From: Parvibaculum sp045863935
Lineage (GTDB): Bacteria > Pseudomonadota > Alphaproteobacteria > Parvibaculales > Parvibaculaceae
Assembly: GCF_045863935.1 (NCBI RefSeq)
Contig: NZ_BTVP01000015.1
Span: 16,653-80,652, forward strand
Reading direction: 5' to 3'
Length of the DNA stretch: 64,000 bases
Part shown: positions 6,841 to 15,557 of the stretch, piece after piece
Layout: each line of letters starts with the position of its first letter
Numbering within the stretch: position 1 is the first letter of the stretch
Program-made: the position numbers and the translations under genes
Notes under the pieces: generated by a model
Seen by the model: the letters and a program-made list of their open reading frames with translations, nothing else
Databases searched by the model: none
Told to the model about the DNA's origin: nothing

Positions 6841-9057
6841 CTACCCCTCGACCTTCGAAAAATCGGCGACCTCGTGCAAGGCCGCGCGGATCTGCGCGAG
6901 CAGCTTCAGGCGGTTCGCGCGAACCTTCGCGTCGTCGGCATTCACCGTCACCTTGTCGAAAAAGGCATCGACAGGCGCGCGGAGCGAAGCGAGCGCCGAC
7001 ATGGCGGCGGCGAAGTCTTCCTTTGCGACGGCGGCTTTCGCGGCCTTCGACGCCGTGGCGATGGCGGCGGCGAGCGCCTTCTCTTCGTCCTGCGTGAAGA
7101 GTGAAGCGTCCGGCGCTTCATTGAACGCACCCTCGCCATCCTTCTTCTCTTCGATGCGCAGAATATTCGTCGCGCGCTTGTAGCCGGCCAGCAGGTTCGC
7201 ACCGTCTTCCGTCGACAGGAAGTCGGAGAGCGCCTCGACGCGCTTCACGATCTGCTGTAGGTCCCGGCTGTTCCGCATACCGGGAATTTGCGTATCCGCC
7301 GTTGATCCCATCAGGAAAACGGCATCCACAAGGTCGAATCTATTACCCATGTCACGAAGGCGAACTTTCAAACGATCGCCAAAAAAATCGAGCAGATCAA
7401 ACGCAGTTATTGCCCAATCTCTTTGTTTGAACAAATCTCCATGCTCGATGAGAACCTTGGTCAAATCAATTCGGAGATTGCCTTCCAGCACGATACGGAT
7501 GATGCCGAGCGCAGCTCTGCGCAACGCATAAGGATCCTTCGAGCCCGTGGGCTTCTCGTCGATGGACCAAAAACCCGCCAGCGTGTCGATCTTGTCGGCA
7601 AGCGCGACCACCTTGCCGAGCGGCGTCGAGGGCACGTCGTCAGTCGGGCCAAGCGGCGAGTAATGTTCGGCAATCGCATCCGCGATGTCGTCGCCGAGGT
7701 CATCGTTCCGCGCATAGTAAGCGCCCATCAGGCCCTGAAGTTCCGGGAACTCGTAGACCATCTGGCTCGTGAGATCGGCCTTGCAAAGTTCACCGGCAAT
7801 CCGGGCCTTCCCGGCGAAACTCTCCACATCTCCCAACTCGTCATGCCCGGGCTTGACCCGGGCATCCAGGGGCCGCGCACTCCCTGCCTTGCCGCCCTGG
7901 ATTGCCGGGTCAAGCCCGGCAATGACATTTTGGGTGGAAGCATGAATGTAGGGAGCCAACTCCCGCGCGAGCTTCCCGATCCGGATCGCCTTGTCGTGCA
8001 CCGTGCCGAGCTTCGCGTGGAAGACGACCTCTTGCAGTTTCGGCAAGCGGCTTGTCAGCGTGTGCTTGCGGTCCTGATCCCAGAGGAAGCGCGCATCGGC
8101 GAAGCGGGCGCGGAGCACGCGCTCGTTGCCGTTGACGATGGCCTTGCCGCCATCTTCCGCCTTGAGGTTCGCCACCACGATGAAGCGCGGCGCGAGCTTG
8201 CCGCGCGCGTCGACACAGGCGAAATATTTCTGGTTCGCGCGCATGGTCGAGGTCAGCACTTCCTGCGGCACGGACATGAATTCATCGTCGATGCGGCCGA
8301 TGAGCGGCACCGGCCATTCGACAAGCCCCGCCACTTCGTGCAGCAGCGCTTCGTCTTCCACGAGCGTCAAGCCTTCCGCCGATGCCAGCGCCTTCGCGCC
8401 TTCATGGATGAAGTTCGCGCGCTTCGCCGGATCGAGAACGACCCTGGCCTCAAAGAGTTTCATGTCGTAGTCGGTGAAATCCTTCACCGCGAAGGCGCCG
8501 CCGCTCATGAAGCGGTGGCCGCGCGTCGTGTCGCCAGACTTTATGCCGTCCACCTCGAAGGGCACCACCTTGCCGCCAAGAAGGCAGAGGATCGAATGCA
8601 GCGGGCGCACCCAGCGCAAGCTTCCCCTGCCCCAGCGCATCGATTTCGGCCAGGGGAAGGCGCGGATCACGGCGGGCACGATGTCGGCAACGGCATCCGC
8701 CGTCGCGCGGCCCTTCTTCTCCGTCACCGCGACGTAGAAGGCGCCCTTCTTGTCTTCCTGCACTGTCGCTTCGTCGATGCTCGCAAGCCCCGCCGCGCGG
8801 AGAAAGCCGTCGACCGCCTGTTGCGGCGCGCCCACTTTCGGGCCCTTGCGCTCTTCCTTCACATCCGGCGTCTTGTCCGGCAACCCGTCGATGACCAGCG
8901 TCAGGCGGCGCGGCGTCGTATAGGCGCGCGCATTCTTTCCCTCGACGCCCGCCGCTTTCAGCGCATCGGTGACGAGACGCACGAGGTCTTCACCGCCACG
9001 CTTCTGCATCCGCGCCGGAATTTCTTCCGAGAAGAGTTCGAGAAGGAGTTCGCTCAT
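6841..9057 (-). CDS. glyS: Glycine--tRNA ligase, beta subunit (with a translated repeat insertion)
   Basis: GlyS is the large subunit of the alpha2beta2 bacterial glycyl-tRNA synthetase; with GlyQ it charges tRNA-Gly in the cytosol. The protein is 738 aa, longer than the usual ~690-700. It starts MSELLLELFSEEIPARM, typical of GlyS, and contains the conserved KSMRWG and LRRAALGIIRI regions and an anticodon-binding C-terminal part ending in DFSKVEG. Residues 378-406 are encoded entirely by an 87-bp palindromic repeat element in frame, which explains most of the extra length. A stretch of about 240 bp (7260-7500) is clearly AT-richer than the rest. The ATG at 9057 overlaps the glyQ stop by four bases, indicating coupling. 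Confidence 0.96.
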   Translation of the reverse strand: MSELLLELFSEEIPARMQKRGGEDLVRLVTDALKAAGVEGKNARAYTTPRRLTLVIDGLPDKTPDVKEERKGPKVGAPQQAVDGFLRAAGLASIDEATVQEDKKGAFYVAVTEKKGRATADAVADIVPAVIRAFPWPKSMRWGRGSLRWVRPLHSILCLLGGKVVPFEVDGIKSGDTTRGHRFMSGGAFAVKDFTDYDMKLFEARVVLDPAKRANFIHEGAKALASAEGLTLVEDEALLHEVAGLVEWPVPLIGRIDDEFMSVPQEVLTSTMRANQKYFACVDARGKLAPRFIVVANLKAEDGGKAIVNGNERVLRARFADARFLWDQDRKHTLTSRLPKLQEVVFHAKLGTVHDKAIRIGKLARELAPYIHASTQNVIAGLDPAIQGGKAGSARPLDARVKPGHDELGDVESFAGKARIAGELCKADLTSQMVYEFPELQGLMGAYYARNDDLGDDIADAIAEHYSPLGPTDDVPSTPLGKVVALADKIDTLAGFWSIDEKPTGSKDPYALRRAALGIIRIVLEGNLRIDLTKVLIEHGDLFKQRDWAITAFDLLDFFGDRLKVRLRDMGNRFDLVDAVFLMGSTADTQIPGMRNSRDLQQIVKRVEALSDFLSTEDGANLLAGYKRATNILRIEEKKDGEGAFNEAPDASLFTQDEEKALAAAIATASKAAKAAVAKEDFAAAMSALASLRAPVDAFFDKVTVNADDAKVRANRLKLLAQIRAALHEVADFSKVEG
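7840..7926 (-). repeat. Palindromic repeat element copy B, 87 bp, in frame inside glyS
   Basis: Arms at 7840-7869 and 7897-7926 have the same 30-bp plan as the other copies, here with stem ATGCCCGGG on the left and ATTGCCGGG on the right, i.e. the orientation of copy A reversed. Read along glyS the element is exactly 29 codons, starting with GTC at codon 378 (VIAGLDPAIQ) and ending with LDARVKPGHD at codon 406. Neither a stop codon nor a frameshift is introduced. The insertion falls between the RELAPYI helix and the conserved KADLTSQMVYEFPELQG region. No clear target-site duplication is visible. Confidence 0.95.
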
Positions 9058-9947
9058 GCCGCGCCCCCCGCCGGCGTCTTCAGCCATTCCTCGGCGCAGC
9101 GTTTCGCCAGCGTGCGCACGCGGCCGATATAGGCCTGCCGCTCGGTCACGGAAATCACGCCGCGCGCATCGAGCAGGTTGAAATTGTGGCTCGCCTTGAT
9201 GACCTGGTCGTAGGCCGGCAGCGGCAGCGGCTTGTCGCGGTCGAGCAGCGCGGCGCATTCCTTCTCCGCGTCCTCGAAATGGCGGAACAGCATTTCCGTG
9301 TTCGCCGCCTCGAAGTTGTGCGCGGAATATTCGACTTCCGCCTGATGGAAGACGTCGCCATAGGTCACGCGGTCGGCGCCCTCGGCCCCGTTGAAGTCGA
9401 GTTCGTAACCGTTGTCGACGCCCTGGATATACATGGCCAGGCGCTCAAGCCCGTAGGTGAGTTCGCCGGAGACGGGCGAGCAGTCGAAACCGCCGACCTG
9501 CTGGAAGTAGGTGAACTGCGAGACTTCCATGCCGTCGCACCAGACTTCCCAGCCAAGGCCCCAGGCGCCCAGCGTCGGGCTCTCCCAGTCGTCCTCGACG
9601 AAGCGGATGTCGTGGTTCGCGGCGTCGATGCCGAGTTCCTTCAGGCTTTCGAGATAAAGCTCCTGAAGATTGTCCGGGTTCGGCTTCAGGATCACCTGAA
9701 ACTGGTAATAGTGCTGGAAGCGGTTCGGGTTCTCGCCATAGCGCCCGTCGGTCGGACGGCGGGACGGCTGCACATAGGCCGCCTTCCAGGGCTTCGGCCC
9801 CAGCGCGCGCAGTGTCGTCGCCGGATGGAACGTGCCCGCCCCCATCGCCATGTCATAGGGCTGCAGGATGACGCAGCCCTGCCGCGCCCAATAAGCCTGT
9901 AATTTCAGGATCAGGGACTGGAACGAATTGTCGGGCTTCGCCGTCAT
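9054..9947 (-). CDS. glyQ: Glycine--tRNA ligase, alpha subunit
   Basis: GlyQ is the catalytic small subunit of the heterotetrameric glycyl-tRNA synthetase (class II). The product is 297 aa, the normal size, and very well conserved: SFQSLILKLQAYWARQGC at the N-terminus, GAGTFHPATTLRALGP, the class II motif regions AYVQPSRRPTDGRYGENPNR and ERLAMYIQGVD, and SHNFNLLDARGVISVTERQ near the C-terminus. It overlaps glyS by four bases. The upstream small membrane protein gene is on the same strand 180 bases away, leaving room for a promoter. Confidence 0.98.
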   Translation of the reverse strand: MTAKPDNSFQSLILKLQAYWARQGCVILQPYDMAMGAGTFHPATTLRALGPKPWKAAYVQPSRRPTDGRYGENPNRFQHYYQFQVILKPNPDNLQELYLESLKELGIDAANHDIRFVEDDWESPTLGAWGLGWEVWCDGMEVSQFTYFQQVGGFDCSPVSGELTYGLERLAMYIQGVDNGYELDFNGAEGADRVTYGDVFHQAEVEYSAHNFEAANTEMLFRHFEDAEKECAALLDRDKPLPLPAYDQVIKASHNFNLLDARGVISVTERQAYIGRVRTLAKRCAEEWLKTPAGGAA

Positions 9948-10128
9948 GTTGGCCTGTCGCGTGTCGCGCCTCTCGAAGGCCCGCGCTCAGGCCGGGCGGC
10001 CGGAACGCCGCTTGAAGGCGCGCGCAAGGTAGCCGCCGGACCCCCAAGGGTCAAGCAAGCGCACAGCCGTTTGACACCCGGTCAAGCGGCCGGAAACACG
10101 GGAATATTTGCAGTTCGTCCGGCGCCGT

Positions 10129-10329
10129 TCAGATGTCGCGGCGGCTGTGCTCGGGCACGTAGATGCCGTCGCCGTCATCGCGCAGCGTGCCGAGGTCGCG
10201 CGGTTCCACGCGGCTGCGGTTATGCGCGCGGGCAAAGGCCTCGCGCTGGCGCGCCGCCTGGCGCTGGATCGCGTTGTACGCCGCATAGCAGACCGCGATG
10301 AAAACGGCTGCAAAGACGATCTTCGTCAT
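10129..10329 (-). CDS. Small membrane-anchored protein of unknown function
   Basis: This is a 66-residue protein with an N-terminal hydrophobic helix (residues about 4-18, KIVFAAVFIAVCYAAY), a basic/amphipathic middle (QRQAARQREAFARAH) and a C-terminal part containing DDGDGIYVPEHS. Small proteins of this layout with a terminal 'G-x-Y-x-P' motif occur beside glyQ or S49 peptidase genes in other alphaproteobacteria as far as I recall, so it is probably real. The ATG at 10329 follows GAGGG at a sensible distance. No function can be assigned; it probably sits in the inner membrane with a cytosolic tail. Confidence 0.65.
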   Translation of the reverse strand: MTKIVFAAVFIAVCYAAYNAIQRQAARQREAFARAHNRSRVEPRDLGTLRDDGDGIYVPEHSRRDI

Positions 10330-10386
10330 GTCATCGCCCTCTCGAACTGCCGGACCAGGACCATGCGCACCGGCCCGAAGCCCCTA

Positions 10387-11289
10387 TTAAAGGCCAAAAC
10401 GGCTCCAAAGGGAACGCCTCTCCGCCGCGGCGATGAGTCCATCCCCGATTTCGCCCGCAAATCCGGCCCCGAGCCGCTCGAATCCGCCCGGGAACCGGGC
10501 AAACCCGACGCCGCCGCCCGGCCGCCACCAGGGCGTGCGCTGGGTCACGAGCTTCAGTTTCACTTCCTTGCCGAAGAGATCGCGCATCTTGCCCCGGATA
10601 TCGGCAATGCCGTCGATGAGGCCGCGCGCCAAGGCGCCCTCGCCCGCCCAGAACTCGCCGGAGAAGATCGCCGGGTCGTCCGCCTTCAGGCGGTCGCCGC
10701 GCGCATCCCGCACGAGCTTCTTGAAGTTCTCATGGACGTCCCTTTGCAGCGTCTCGAGGCGCTTCACATCCTCTTCCTTCTCGGGCTGGAAGGGATCGAG
10801 CATGGCCTTGCTTTCGCCCGCCGTATGGACGCGGCGCTCGACGCCGAGCTTCTCGATCAGGCCGGTAAAGCCGAAGCCCGCCGAGACGACGCCGATGGAG
10901 CCGATCACGGAACTTTCGTCCGCGTAGATCTCGTCCGCCGCGCAGGCGATCATGTAGCCGCCGGACGCCGCCACGTCTTCGGCGAAGGCATAGACCGGCA
11001 GTTCCTTTTCCTCCGCCAGCGAACGAATGCGCTTGTAGATGAGCGAGGACTGCACCGGCGAGCCGCCCGGCGAATTGACGATGAGCGCCACAGCCTTCAC
11101 GCCCCTGAGCGAGAAAGCCGCTTCGAGCGGGCCCGCGACGGCGGCGAGATTGAGCCCGCCGCGCAAGGGCTGCGACGGGCCGATGACGCCCGCGAGCCGC
11201 ACCACGGCGACGACGGGCTTCGGCTCCCAGCCAGGGAGAATGCGGTTGCGGACGATCGGGGGGAGGAAAGGCGCGATGCGGTTTTTCAT
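10387..11289 (-). CDS. S49 family serine peptidase (SppA/SohB-like)
   Basis: This is a single-domain signal-peptide-peptidase-like serine protease of 300 aa. The family core is visible: VVAVVRLAGVIG, ALIVNSPGGSPVQS, the nucleophile region AEDVAASGGYMIACAADEI (Ser in ASGGY), SSVIGSIGVV, and the probable catalytic lysine in TAGESKAMLDPF. Such enzymes use a Ser/Lys dyad to degrade cleaved signal peptides or membrane protein fragments. There is no strong transmembrane segment in the chosen reading, so it may be peripheral. The ATG at 11289 (MKNRIAPFLPP) is preferred; an in-frame start 12 codons upstream is possible. It is 78 bases downstream of the ilvD stop. Confidence 0.9.
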   Translation of the reverse strand: MKNRIAPFLPPIVRNRILPGWEPKPVVAVVRLAGVIGPSQPLRGGLNLAAVAGPLEAAFSLRGVKAVALIVNSPGGSPVQSSLIYKRIRSLAEEKELPVYAFAEDVAASGGYMIACAADEIYADESSVIGSIGVVSAGFGFTGLIEKLGVERRVHTAGESKAMLDPFQPEKEEDVKRLETLQRDVHENFKKLVRDARGDRLKADDPAIFSGEFWAGEGALARGLIDGIADIRGKMRDLFGKEVKLKLVTQRTPWWRPGGGVGFARFPGGFERLGAGFAGEIGDGLIAAAERRSLWSRFGL

Positions 11290-11367
11290 ACCATCACAAA
11301 TAGGGATGCGGCGCGGTTGCGGCAAGCGGGATCGGATCCCACTGCCTCCGCGCCGCTTCCGCTTGTC

Positions 11368-13230
11368 CTACTTCCCGCGCTTGCGCAGCCCGCTCAATTG
11401 CGACACGTCGCGGACGGCGCCACGTGCCGCGCTGGTGGACATGGCGGCATAAGCCTGAAGCGCCGGAGAGACGCGGCGCTTGCGCACCTCCTTCGGCATC
11501 CAGCCATCCTGCTCGGCCTTTTCGCGCCGTCCGGCCAGAACATCCTCCGCAACGGCGAGGTGGATCTTGCGGGCCGGAATGTCGATCTCGATGAGATCGC
11601 CCGTCTCGACGAGACCGATGGCGCCGCCCTCCGCCGCTTCCGGCGAGACATGGCCGATGGACAGGCCCGACGTGCCGCCGGAGAAGCGGCCATCCGTCAC
11701 CAGCGCGCAAAGTTTCCCCAGACCCTTCGACTTGATGTAGCTCGTCGGGTAGAGCATTTCCTGCATGCCGGGCCCGCCGCGCGGACCTTCGTAGCGGATG
11801 AGAACGACTTCACCGGCCTTGACCTCGTTGTTCAGAATGCCGAGGACGGCCGTGTCCTGACTTTCGTAGACGCGCGCAGGCCCCGAGAAAACGAGGTTCG
11901 ACGGATCGACGCCGGCCGTCTTCACGATGCAGCCATCCTCCGCCAGATTGCCGTACAGCACGGCCAGGCCGCCATCCTTCGAATAGGCATGTTCGATGTC
12001 GCGGATGACGCCGTTCGCGCGGTCGAGATCGAGATCGGGGTAGCGGCGCGACTGCGAGAAGGCTTCGGTGGTGCGCACGCCGCCCGGCGCGGCGCGGAAG
12101 AATTCATGCGCGTGATTGCTCTTCGACTTGCGAATGTCCCAATGATCGATCGCCTCGCCGAGCGACGGGCTGTGAACGGTCGGGACATCGCGGTGAATGA
12201 GCCCGCCGCGATCGAGTTCACCGAGAATGGCGAAGATGCCGCCTGCGCGGTGCACGTCTTCCATGTGGACGTCGTTGCGCGCCGGCGCGACCTTCGAGAG
12301 GTTCGGCACATGACGCGACAGGCGGTCGATATCCTTCATCGTGAACGGCACTTCGCCCTCGAAGGCGGCGGCCAGAAGATGCAGGACCGTATTCGTCGAA
12401 CCGCCCATGGCAATGTCGAGCGACATGGCGTTTTCAAAGGCCTCAAACGTGGCGATGCTGCGCGGCAGGACGCCGGCATCGTCCGTCTCGTAATAGCGGC
12501 GGGTGATTTCGACGATCAGCCGGCCGGCCTCGAGAAACAGTTCCTTGCGGTCCGAATGCGTGGCCAGCGTCGAGCCGTTGCCCGGCAGGGACAGGCCGAG
12601 CGCTTCCGTCAGGCAGTTCATCGAATTGGCGGTGAACATGCCCGAGCACGACCCGCAGGTCGGACAGGCCGAACGCTCGATAACGGCAACCTGGTTGTCG
12701 GAAACCGTGTCGTCGGCGGCGGCGATCATGGCATCGATGAGGTCGACAGCGCGGTCCTCGTCGTCCCATTTCACCTTGCCCGCTTCCATCGGTCCGCCCG
12801 AGACGAAGACCACCGGAATATTGAGGCGCATGGCAGCCATCAGCATGCCGGGCGTGATCTTGTCGCAATTGGAAATGCAGACCAGTGCGTCGGCGCAATG
12901 CGCGTTGACCATATATTCGACGCTGTCCGCGATGAGGTCGCGCGAGGGCAGGCTGTAGAGCATGCCGTCATGGCCCATGGCGATGCCGTCGTCGACCGCA
13001 ATGGTGTTGAACTCCTTGGCGACCCCGCCCGCCTTTTCGATCTCGCGGGCGACAAGCTGCCCCATATCCTTCAGGTGCACATGGCCCGGCACGAACTGGG
13101 TGAAGGAATTGGCAATGGCGATGATCGGCTTGCCGAAATCGTCGTCTTTCATGCCTGTAGCGCGCCAGAGACCGCGGGCACCCGCCATATTGCGGCCATG
13201 GGTCGTGGTGCGGGAACGATAAGGAGGCAC
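11368..13230 (-). CDS. ilvD: Dihydroxy-acid dehydratase
   Basis: IlvD dehydrates 2,3-dihydroxy-3-methylbutanoate (or -pentanoate) to the 2-oxo acid, the penultimate step of valine and isoleucine synthesis. The protein has 620 aa. Iron-sulfur ligands and active-site motifs are visible: CISNCDKITPGMLMA, CPTCGSCSGMFTANSMNCLTEALG, and near the C-terminus LVTDGRFSGGTSGLSIGHVSPEAA. The start is a GTG at 13230 behind AAAGGAAA, giving the standard MPPYRSRTTTHGRNMAGARGLWRATG N-terminus. The 5' leader holds a hairpin. No other ilv genes are nearby. Confidence 0.98.
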   Translation of the reverse strand: MPPYRSRTTTHGRNMAGARGLWRATGMKDDDFGKPIIAIANSFTQFVPGHVHLKDMGQLVAREIEKAGGVAKEFNTIAVDDGIAMGHDGMLYSLPSRDLIADSVEYMVNAHCADALVCISNCDKITPGMLMAAMRLNIPVVFVSGGPMEAGKVKWDDEDRAVDLIDAMIAAADDTVSDNQVAVIERSACPTCGSCSGMFTANSMNCLTEALGLSLPGNGSTLATHSDRKELFLEAGRLIVEITRRYYETDDAGVLPRSIATFEAFENAMSLDIAMGGSTNTVLHLLAAAFEGEVPFTMKDIDRLSRHVPNLSKVAPARNDVHMEDVHRAGGIFAILGELDRGGLIHRDVPTVHSPSLGEAIDHWDIRKSKSNHAHEFFRAAPGGVRTTEAFSQSRRYPDLDLDRANGVIRDIEHAYSKDGGLAVLYGNLAEDGCIVKTAGVDPSNLVFSGPARVYESQDTAVLGILNNEVKAGEVVLIRYEGPRGGPGMQEMLYPTSYIKSKGLGKLCALVTDGRFSGGTSGLSIGHVSPEAAEGGAIGLVETGDLIEIDIPARKIHLAVAEDVLAGRREKAEQDGWMPKEVRKRRVSPALQAYAAMSTSAARGAVRDVSQLSGLRKRGK

Positions 13231-13262
13231 GGGAATTTCCTTTCAACGGGGAAGCAACGGCT

Positions 13263-13288
13263 CGCCGCTCCACATATGGAGAGCGGCG
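13263..13288 (-). other. Hairpin in the ilvD 5' leader
   Basis: On the minus strand the sequence folds as CGCCGC, a 2-base bulge, TCCA, loop TATG, TGGA, GCGGCG, lying 33 bases before the ilvD GTG. No T run follows it, so it is not an obvious attenuator, and no leader peptide rich in branched-chain codons was found. It could also be the terminator-like end or an mRNA stabilising element. Role unknown. Confidence 0.35.
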
Positions 13289-13351
13289 CGGGTATTTCTA
13301 TCCGCGCGGAGGCGAACAGACAAACCCGCAAAAACCCTCATCTGATTATGG

Positions 13352-14134
13352 TCAGCCCGGCTGGTCGAGCAGCAGCGCCTCGCCCCGGCGGAGCAGTGCC
13401 TCCGCCCGCTCGGTGAAACGCCCGTCGCGGCCATGCAGCACGAGGCCGGGACGCAGCACGAGCGGTGCCTTCGAGTCGCGCTGCCCGCGCAGGATGACGC
13501 GCGAGGCGGGCTTGCCCGTGGCGGGCCAGAGCGGAAAGACCTCGATGCCGCCGAGATGCCCCGTCATCGCGCCGAGCAAGCCGGCCAGCGCATCCGCGCG
13601 GTGAATGAAGGTGACCGTGCCTTTCGGGCGCGCCATCACGCAGGCAAAGCGCACCCAGTCGTCGAGGTCGGAGCCGAGCGTCAGATGCGCCTGCGCCTTG
13701 CTCTCATTGGGCGAGGCCGGGTTCGAGGCCGGATCGTGGAAGGGCGGATTGGCGAAAACATGGTGCCAGGCATTGGGCTCGAAGCCCATCGCCACGAGAT
13801 CGCGCACCGGCTGGCCAATATCGCCCTCGACGATCGAAACCCGGTCGCCCAGCGCGTTGCGGGTGATGTTTTCGCCCGCCAGCCGCGCAAGACCGGGCTG
13901 CAACTCGATTCCCGCCACCTCAAGCCCGTTCACACGCGAGGCGAGGCAGAGGCTCGCGACGCCGACGCCCGCACCGGCTTCGAGCACCCGCTCGCCCGCC
14001 CGCGCGGGCACGGCGGCGGCGAGCAGCACAGCGTCCAGTCCCGCGCGATAGCCCTTGGCGGGCTGGAGGATGTTCAGCCTTCCATCCAGAAAGCCGTCAT
14101 CGGTGGTCTCTTCACTGGCCGCCGTACCGCTCAT
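13352..14134 (-). CDS. TrmN6-like class I SAM methyltransferase (tRNA1(Val) A37-type)
   Basis: The 260-aa protein has the features of the YfiC/TrmN6 family of adenine-N6 methyltransferases: an N-terminal DGFLDGRLNILQPAKGYRAGLDAVLLAA block, the SAM-binding GAGVGVASLCLASR motif, acidic IELQP, and the catalytic NPPF tetrapeptide within VFANPPFHDP (residues about 130-140). E. coli TrmN6 methylates A37 of tRNA1(Val); substrate here is inferred. Its ATG overlaps the stop of the DUF2007 gene by four bases (ATGA), so the two are co-translated. Confidence 0.85.
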   Translation of the reverse strand: MSGTAASEETTDDGFLDGRLNILQPAKGYRAGLDAVLLAAAVPARAGERVLEAGAGVGVASLCLASRVNGLEVAGIELQPGLARLAGENITRNALGDRVSIVEGDIGQPVRDLVAMGFEPNAWHHVFANPPFHDPASNPASPNESKAQAHLTLGSDLDDWVRFACVMARPKGTVTFIHRADALAGLLGAMTGHLGGIEVFPLWPATGKPASRVILRGQRDSKAPLVLRPGLVLHGRDGRFTERAEALLRRGEALLLDQPG

Positions 14135-14367
14135 CGGATCTCGCTCCCTCTGGCCTCGTCGAGAATCTTCCGTGCGCTCTCATAATCGTCGTCCGTCACC
14201 ATGATACGCTTCGGCAGGATGCCGAGCGAGCCCTCGACAAGGCTCATATGGCTGTCCATCTCGAAAGGTTCTATGCCCTCCTCCCTCAGCCTGTGTGTGA
14301 GGAAGGAGATGAAAACCGTGTCGTTGGTGCGAATCAGCTCTTTCACGCGCTGCATGCCTCCAGACAT
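14131..14367 (-). CDS. DUF2007 family protein (putative signal-transducing protein)
   Basis: A short protein of about 74-78 aa matching the DUF2007 fold: MQRVKELIRTNDTVFISFLTHRLREEGIEPFEMD...LPKRIMVTDDDYESARKIL. Family members are small alpha/beta proteins related to PII-like folds; their role is unknown. Two starts are plausible, ATG 14367 (MSGGMQRV) and ATG 14355 (MQRVKEL); the second matches the family better but has GGAGG only one base away. The gene ends in a four-base overlap with the TrmN6-like gene. It lies divergent from the polyprenyl synthase gene, 150 bases away. Confidence 0.8.
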   Translation of the reverse strand: MSGGMQRVKELIRTNDTVFISFLTHRLREEGIEPFEMDSHMSLVEGSLGILPKRIMVTDDDYESARKILDEARGSEIR

Positions 14368-14519
14368 TGCCCCGCCGGACGGGTTGCGGCATATAGCCTG
14401 CGGGCCTTGCCGCCCCCGGAGCCCCAACCTATGCTCCCTTGTGACGGCAGGATAACACAGGCCGTGGATGGAAAATCGGGTCTCCAGCCGGAAAACCGGC
14501 TTCAATTCAGGAGTGGCGA

Positions 14520-15539
14520 GTGGGTGTTGTTGTTCCCCTGGAGGAAGATCGCGGTCGCGGCCAGAACGCCGTAGCGCAGCTTCAGGCGCTGGTGGCGAGC
14601 GAAATGGAAGCCGTCAACGAGTTCATCCGGGAGCGGATGGCGTCCGACGTGCCGATGATCCCGGACCTCGCGAGCCACCTCATTAATTCTGGCGGCAAGC
14701 GGCTCAGGCCCATGCTCACCATCGCCTCTTCGCAGATGTGCGGTTACACGGGCAAGGACCACATCAAGCTCGCGGCCACTGTCGAATTCCTGCACACGGC
14801 GACGCTCCTCCACGACGATGTGGTGGATGAGAGCGACCTGCGGCGCGGCAAGCGGACCGCGCGCACGATCTGGGGCAACCAGGCGAGCGTTCTCGTCGGC
14901 GATTTCCTGCTGGGTCGCGCCTTCAAGCTCATGGTCGAAACGAAGTCGCTGCGCGCGCTCGAAATCATCGCGGACGCCGCCTCCATCATCGCCGAAGGCG
15001 AGGTGATGCAGCTTGCCGCCGCCAAGGACACCGGCACGACGGAAGACGCCTATCTGCGCGTCATCTCGGCGAAGACCGCTGCCCTTTTCGCCGCGGCGAC
15101 CGAAATCGGAGCCGTCATCTCCGGGCGCAACGGCAGCGAGGCAGCGGCGCTGGAATCCTATGGCCGCAATCTCGGCATCGCCTTCCAGCTTGTCGACGAC
15201 GCGCTCGACTATGGTGGCCGCGCGGCCTCGCTCGGCAAGAATGTCGGCGACGATTTCCGCGAGGGCAAGATCACGCTGCCCGTCGTTCTCGCCTTCCGGC
15301 GCGGCACGGCGGAGGAACGCGCCTTCTGGCAGCGGACGCTGCAGGACGGCGACCGGCAGGAGGGCGACCTCGAAAAGGCGGTCGAGTTCATGCAGCGTCA
15401 TTCGGCGCTCGAGGACACCACCTCTCGCGCGCGGCATTACGGCGCCATCGCCATCGATGCGCTGGCGATCTTCCCCGAGAGCGAGTACCGGGATGCGCTG
15501 ACGCTGCTCGTCGAGTTCTGCATCAACCGCAATCATTGA
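14520..15539 (+). CDS. ispB: Polyprenyl (octaprenyl-type) diphosphate synthase
   Basis: This is a trans-isoprenyl diphosphate synthase of 339 aa that makes the long side chain of ubiquinone. Both aspartate-rich motifs are present, LLHDDVVDESDLRRG (first, residues about 98-112) and FQLVDDALDYGG (second), together with NSGGKRLRPML and GEVMQLA. The exact chain length (C40 or C50) cannot be read safely. The start is a GTG at 14520 with an ideal AGGAG (14509-14513) six bases upstream; no ATG fits. It converges with ispE, leaving 18 bases, so both isoprenoid genes sit together though on opposite strands. Confidence 0.93.
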   Translation: MGVVVPLEEDRGRGQNAVAQLQALVASEMEAVNEFIRERMASDVPMIPDLASHLINSGGKRLRPMLTIASSQMCGYTGKDHIKLAATVEFLHTATLLHDDVVDESDLRRGKRTARTIWGNQASVLVGDFLLGRAFKLMVETKSLRALEIIADAASIIAEGEVMQLAAAKDTGTTEDAYLRVISAKTAALFAAATEIGAVISGRNGSEAAALESYGRNLGIAFQLVDDALDYGGRAASLGKNVGDDFREGKITLPVVLAFRRGTAEERAFWQRTLQDGDRQEGDLEKAVEFMQRHSALEDTTSRARHYGAIAIDALAIFPESEYRDALTLLVEFCINRNH

Positions 15540-15557
15540 TCTGGCACTGATCCGGTT

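Noticed and set aside
10045..10075. GGACCCCCAAGGGTCAAGC resembling a repeat arm
   Set aside because: Shares the TCAAG loop and CC-rich start, but neither the 9-bp stem nor the CCAG/GTC ends are kept; at best a decayed arm.
10108..13416. Open frame of 1102 codons on the plus strand opposite the S49 peptidase and ilvD genes
   Set aside because: Arg/His/Ala-rich translation without motifs; shadow of two well-identified genes caused by high-GC codon bias.
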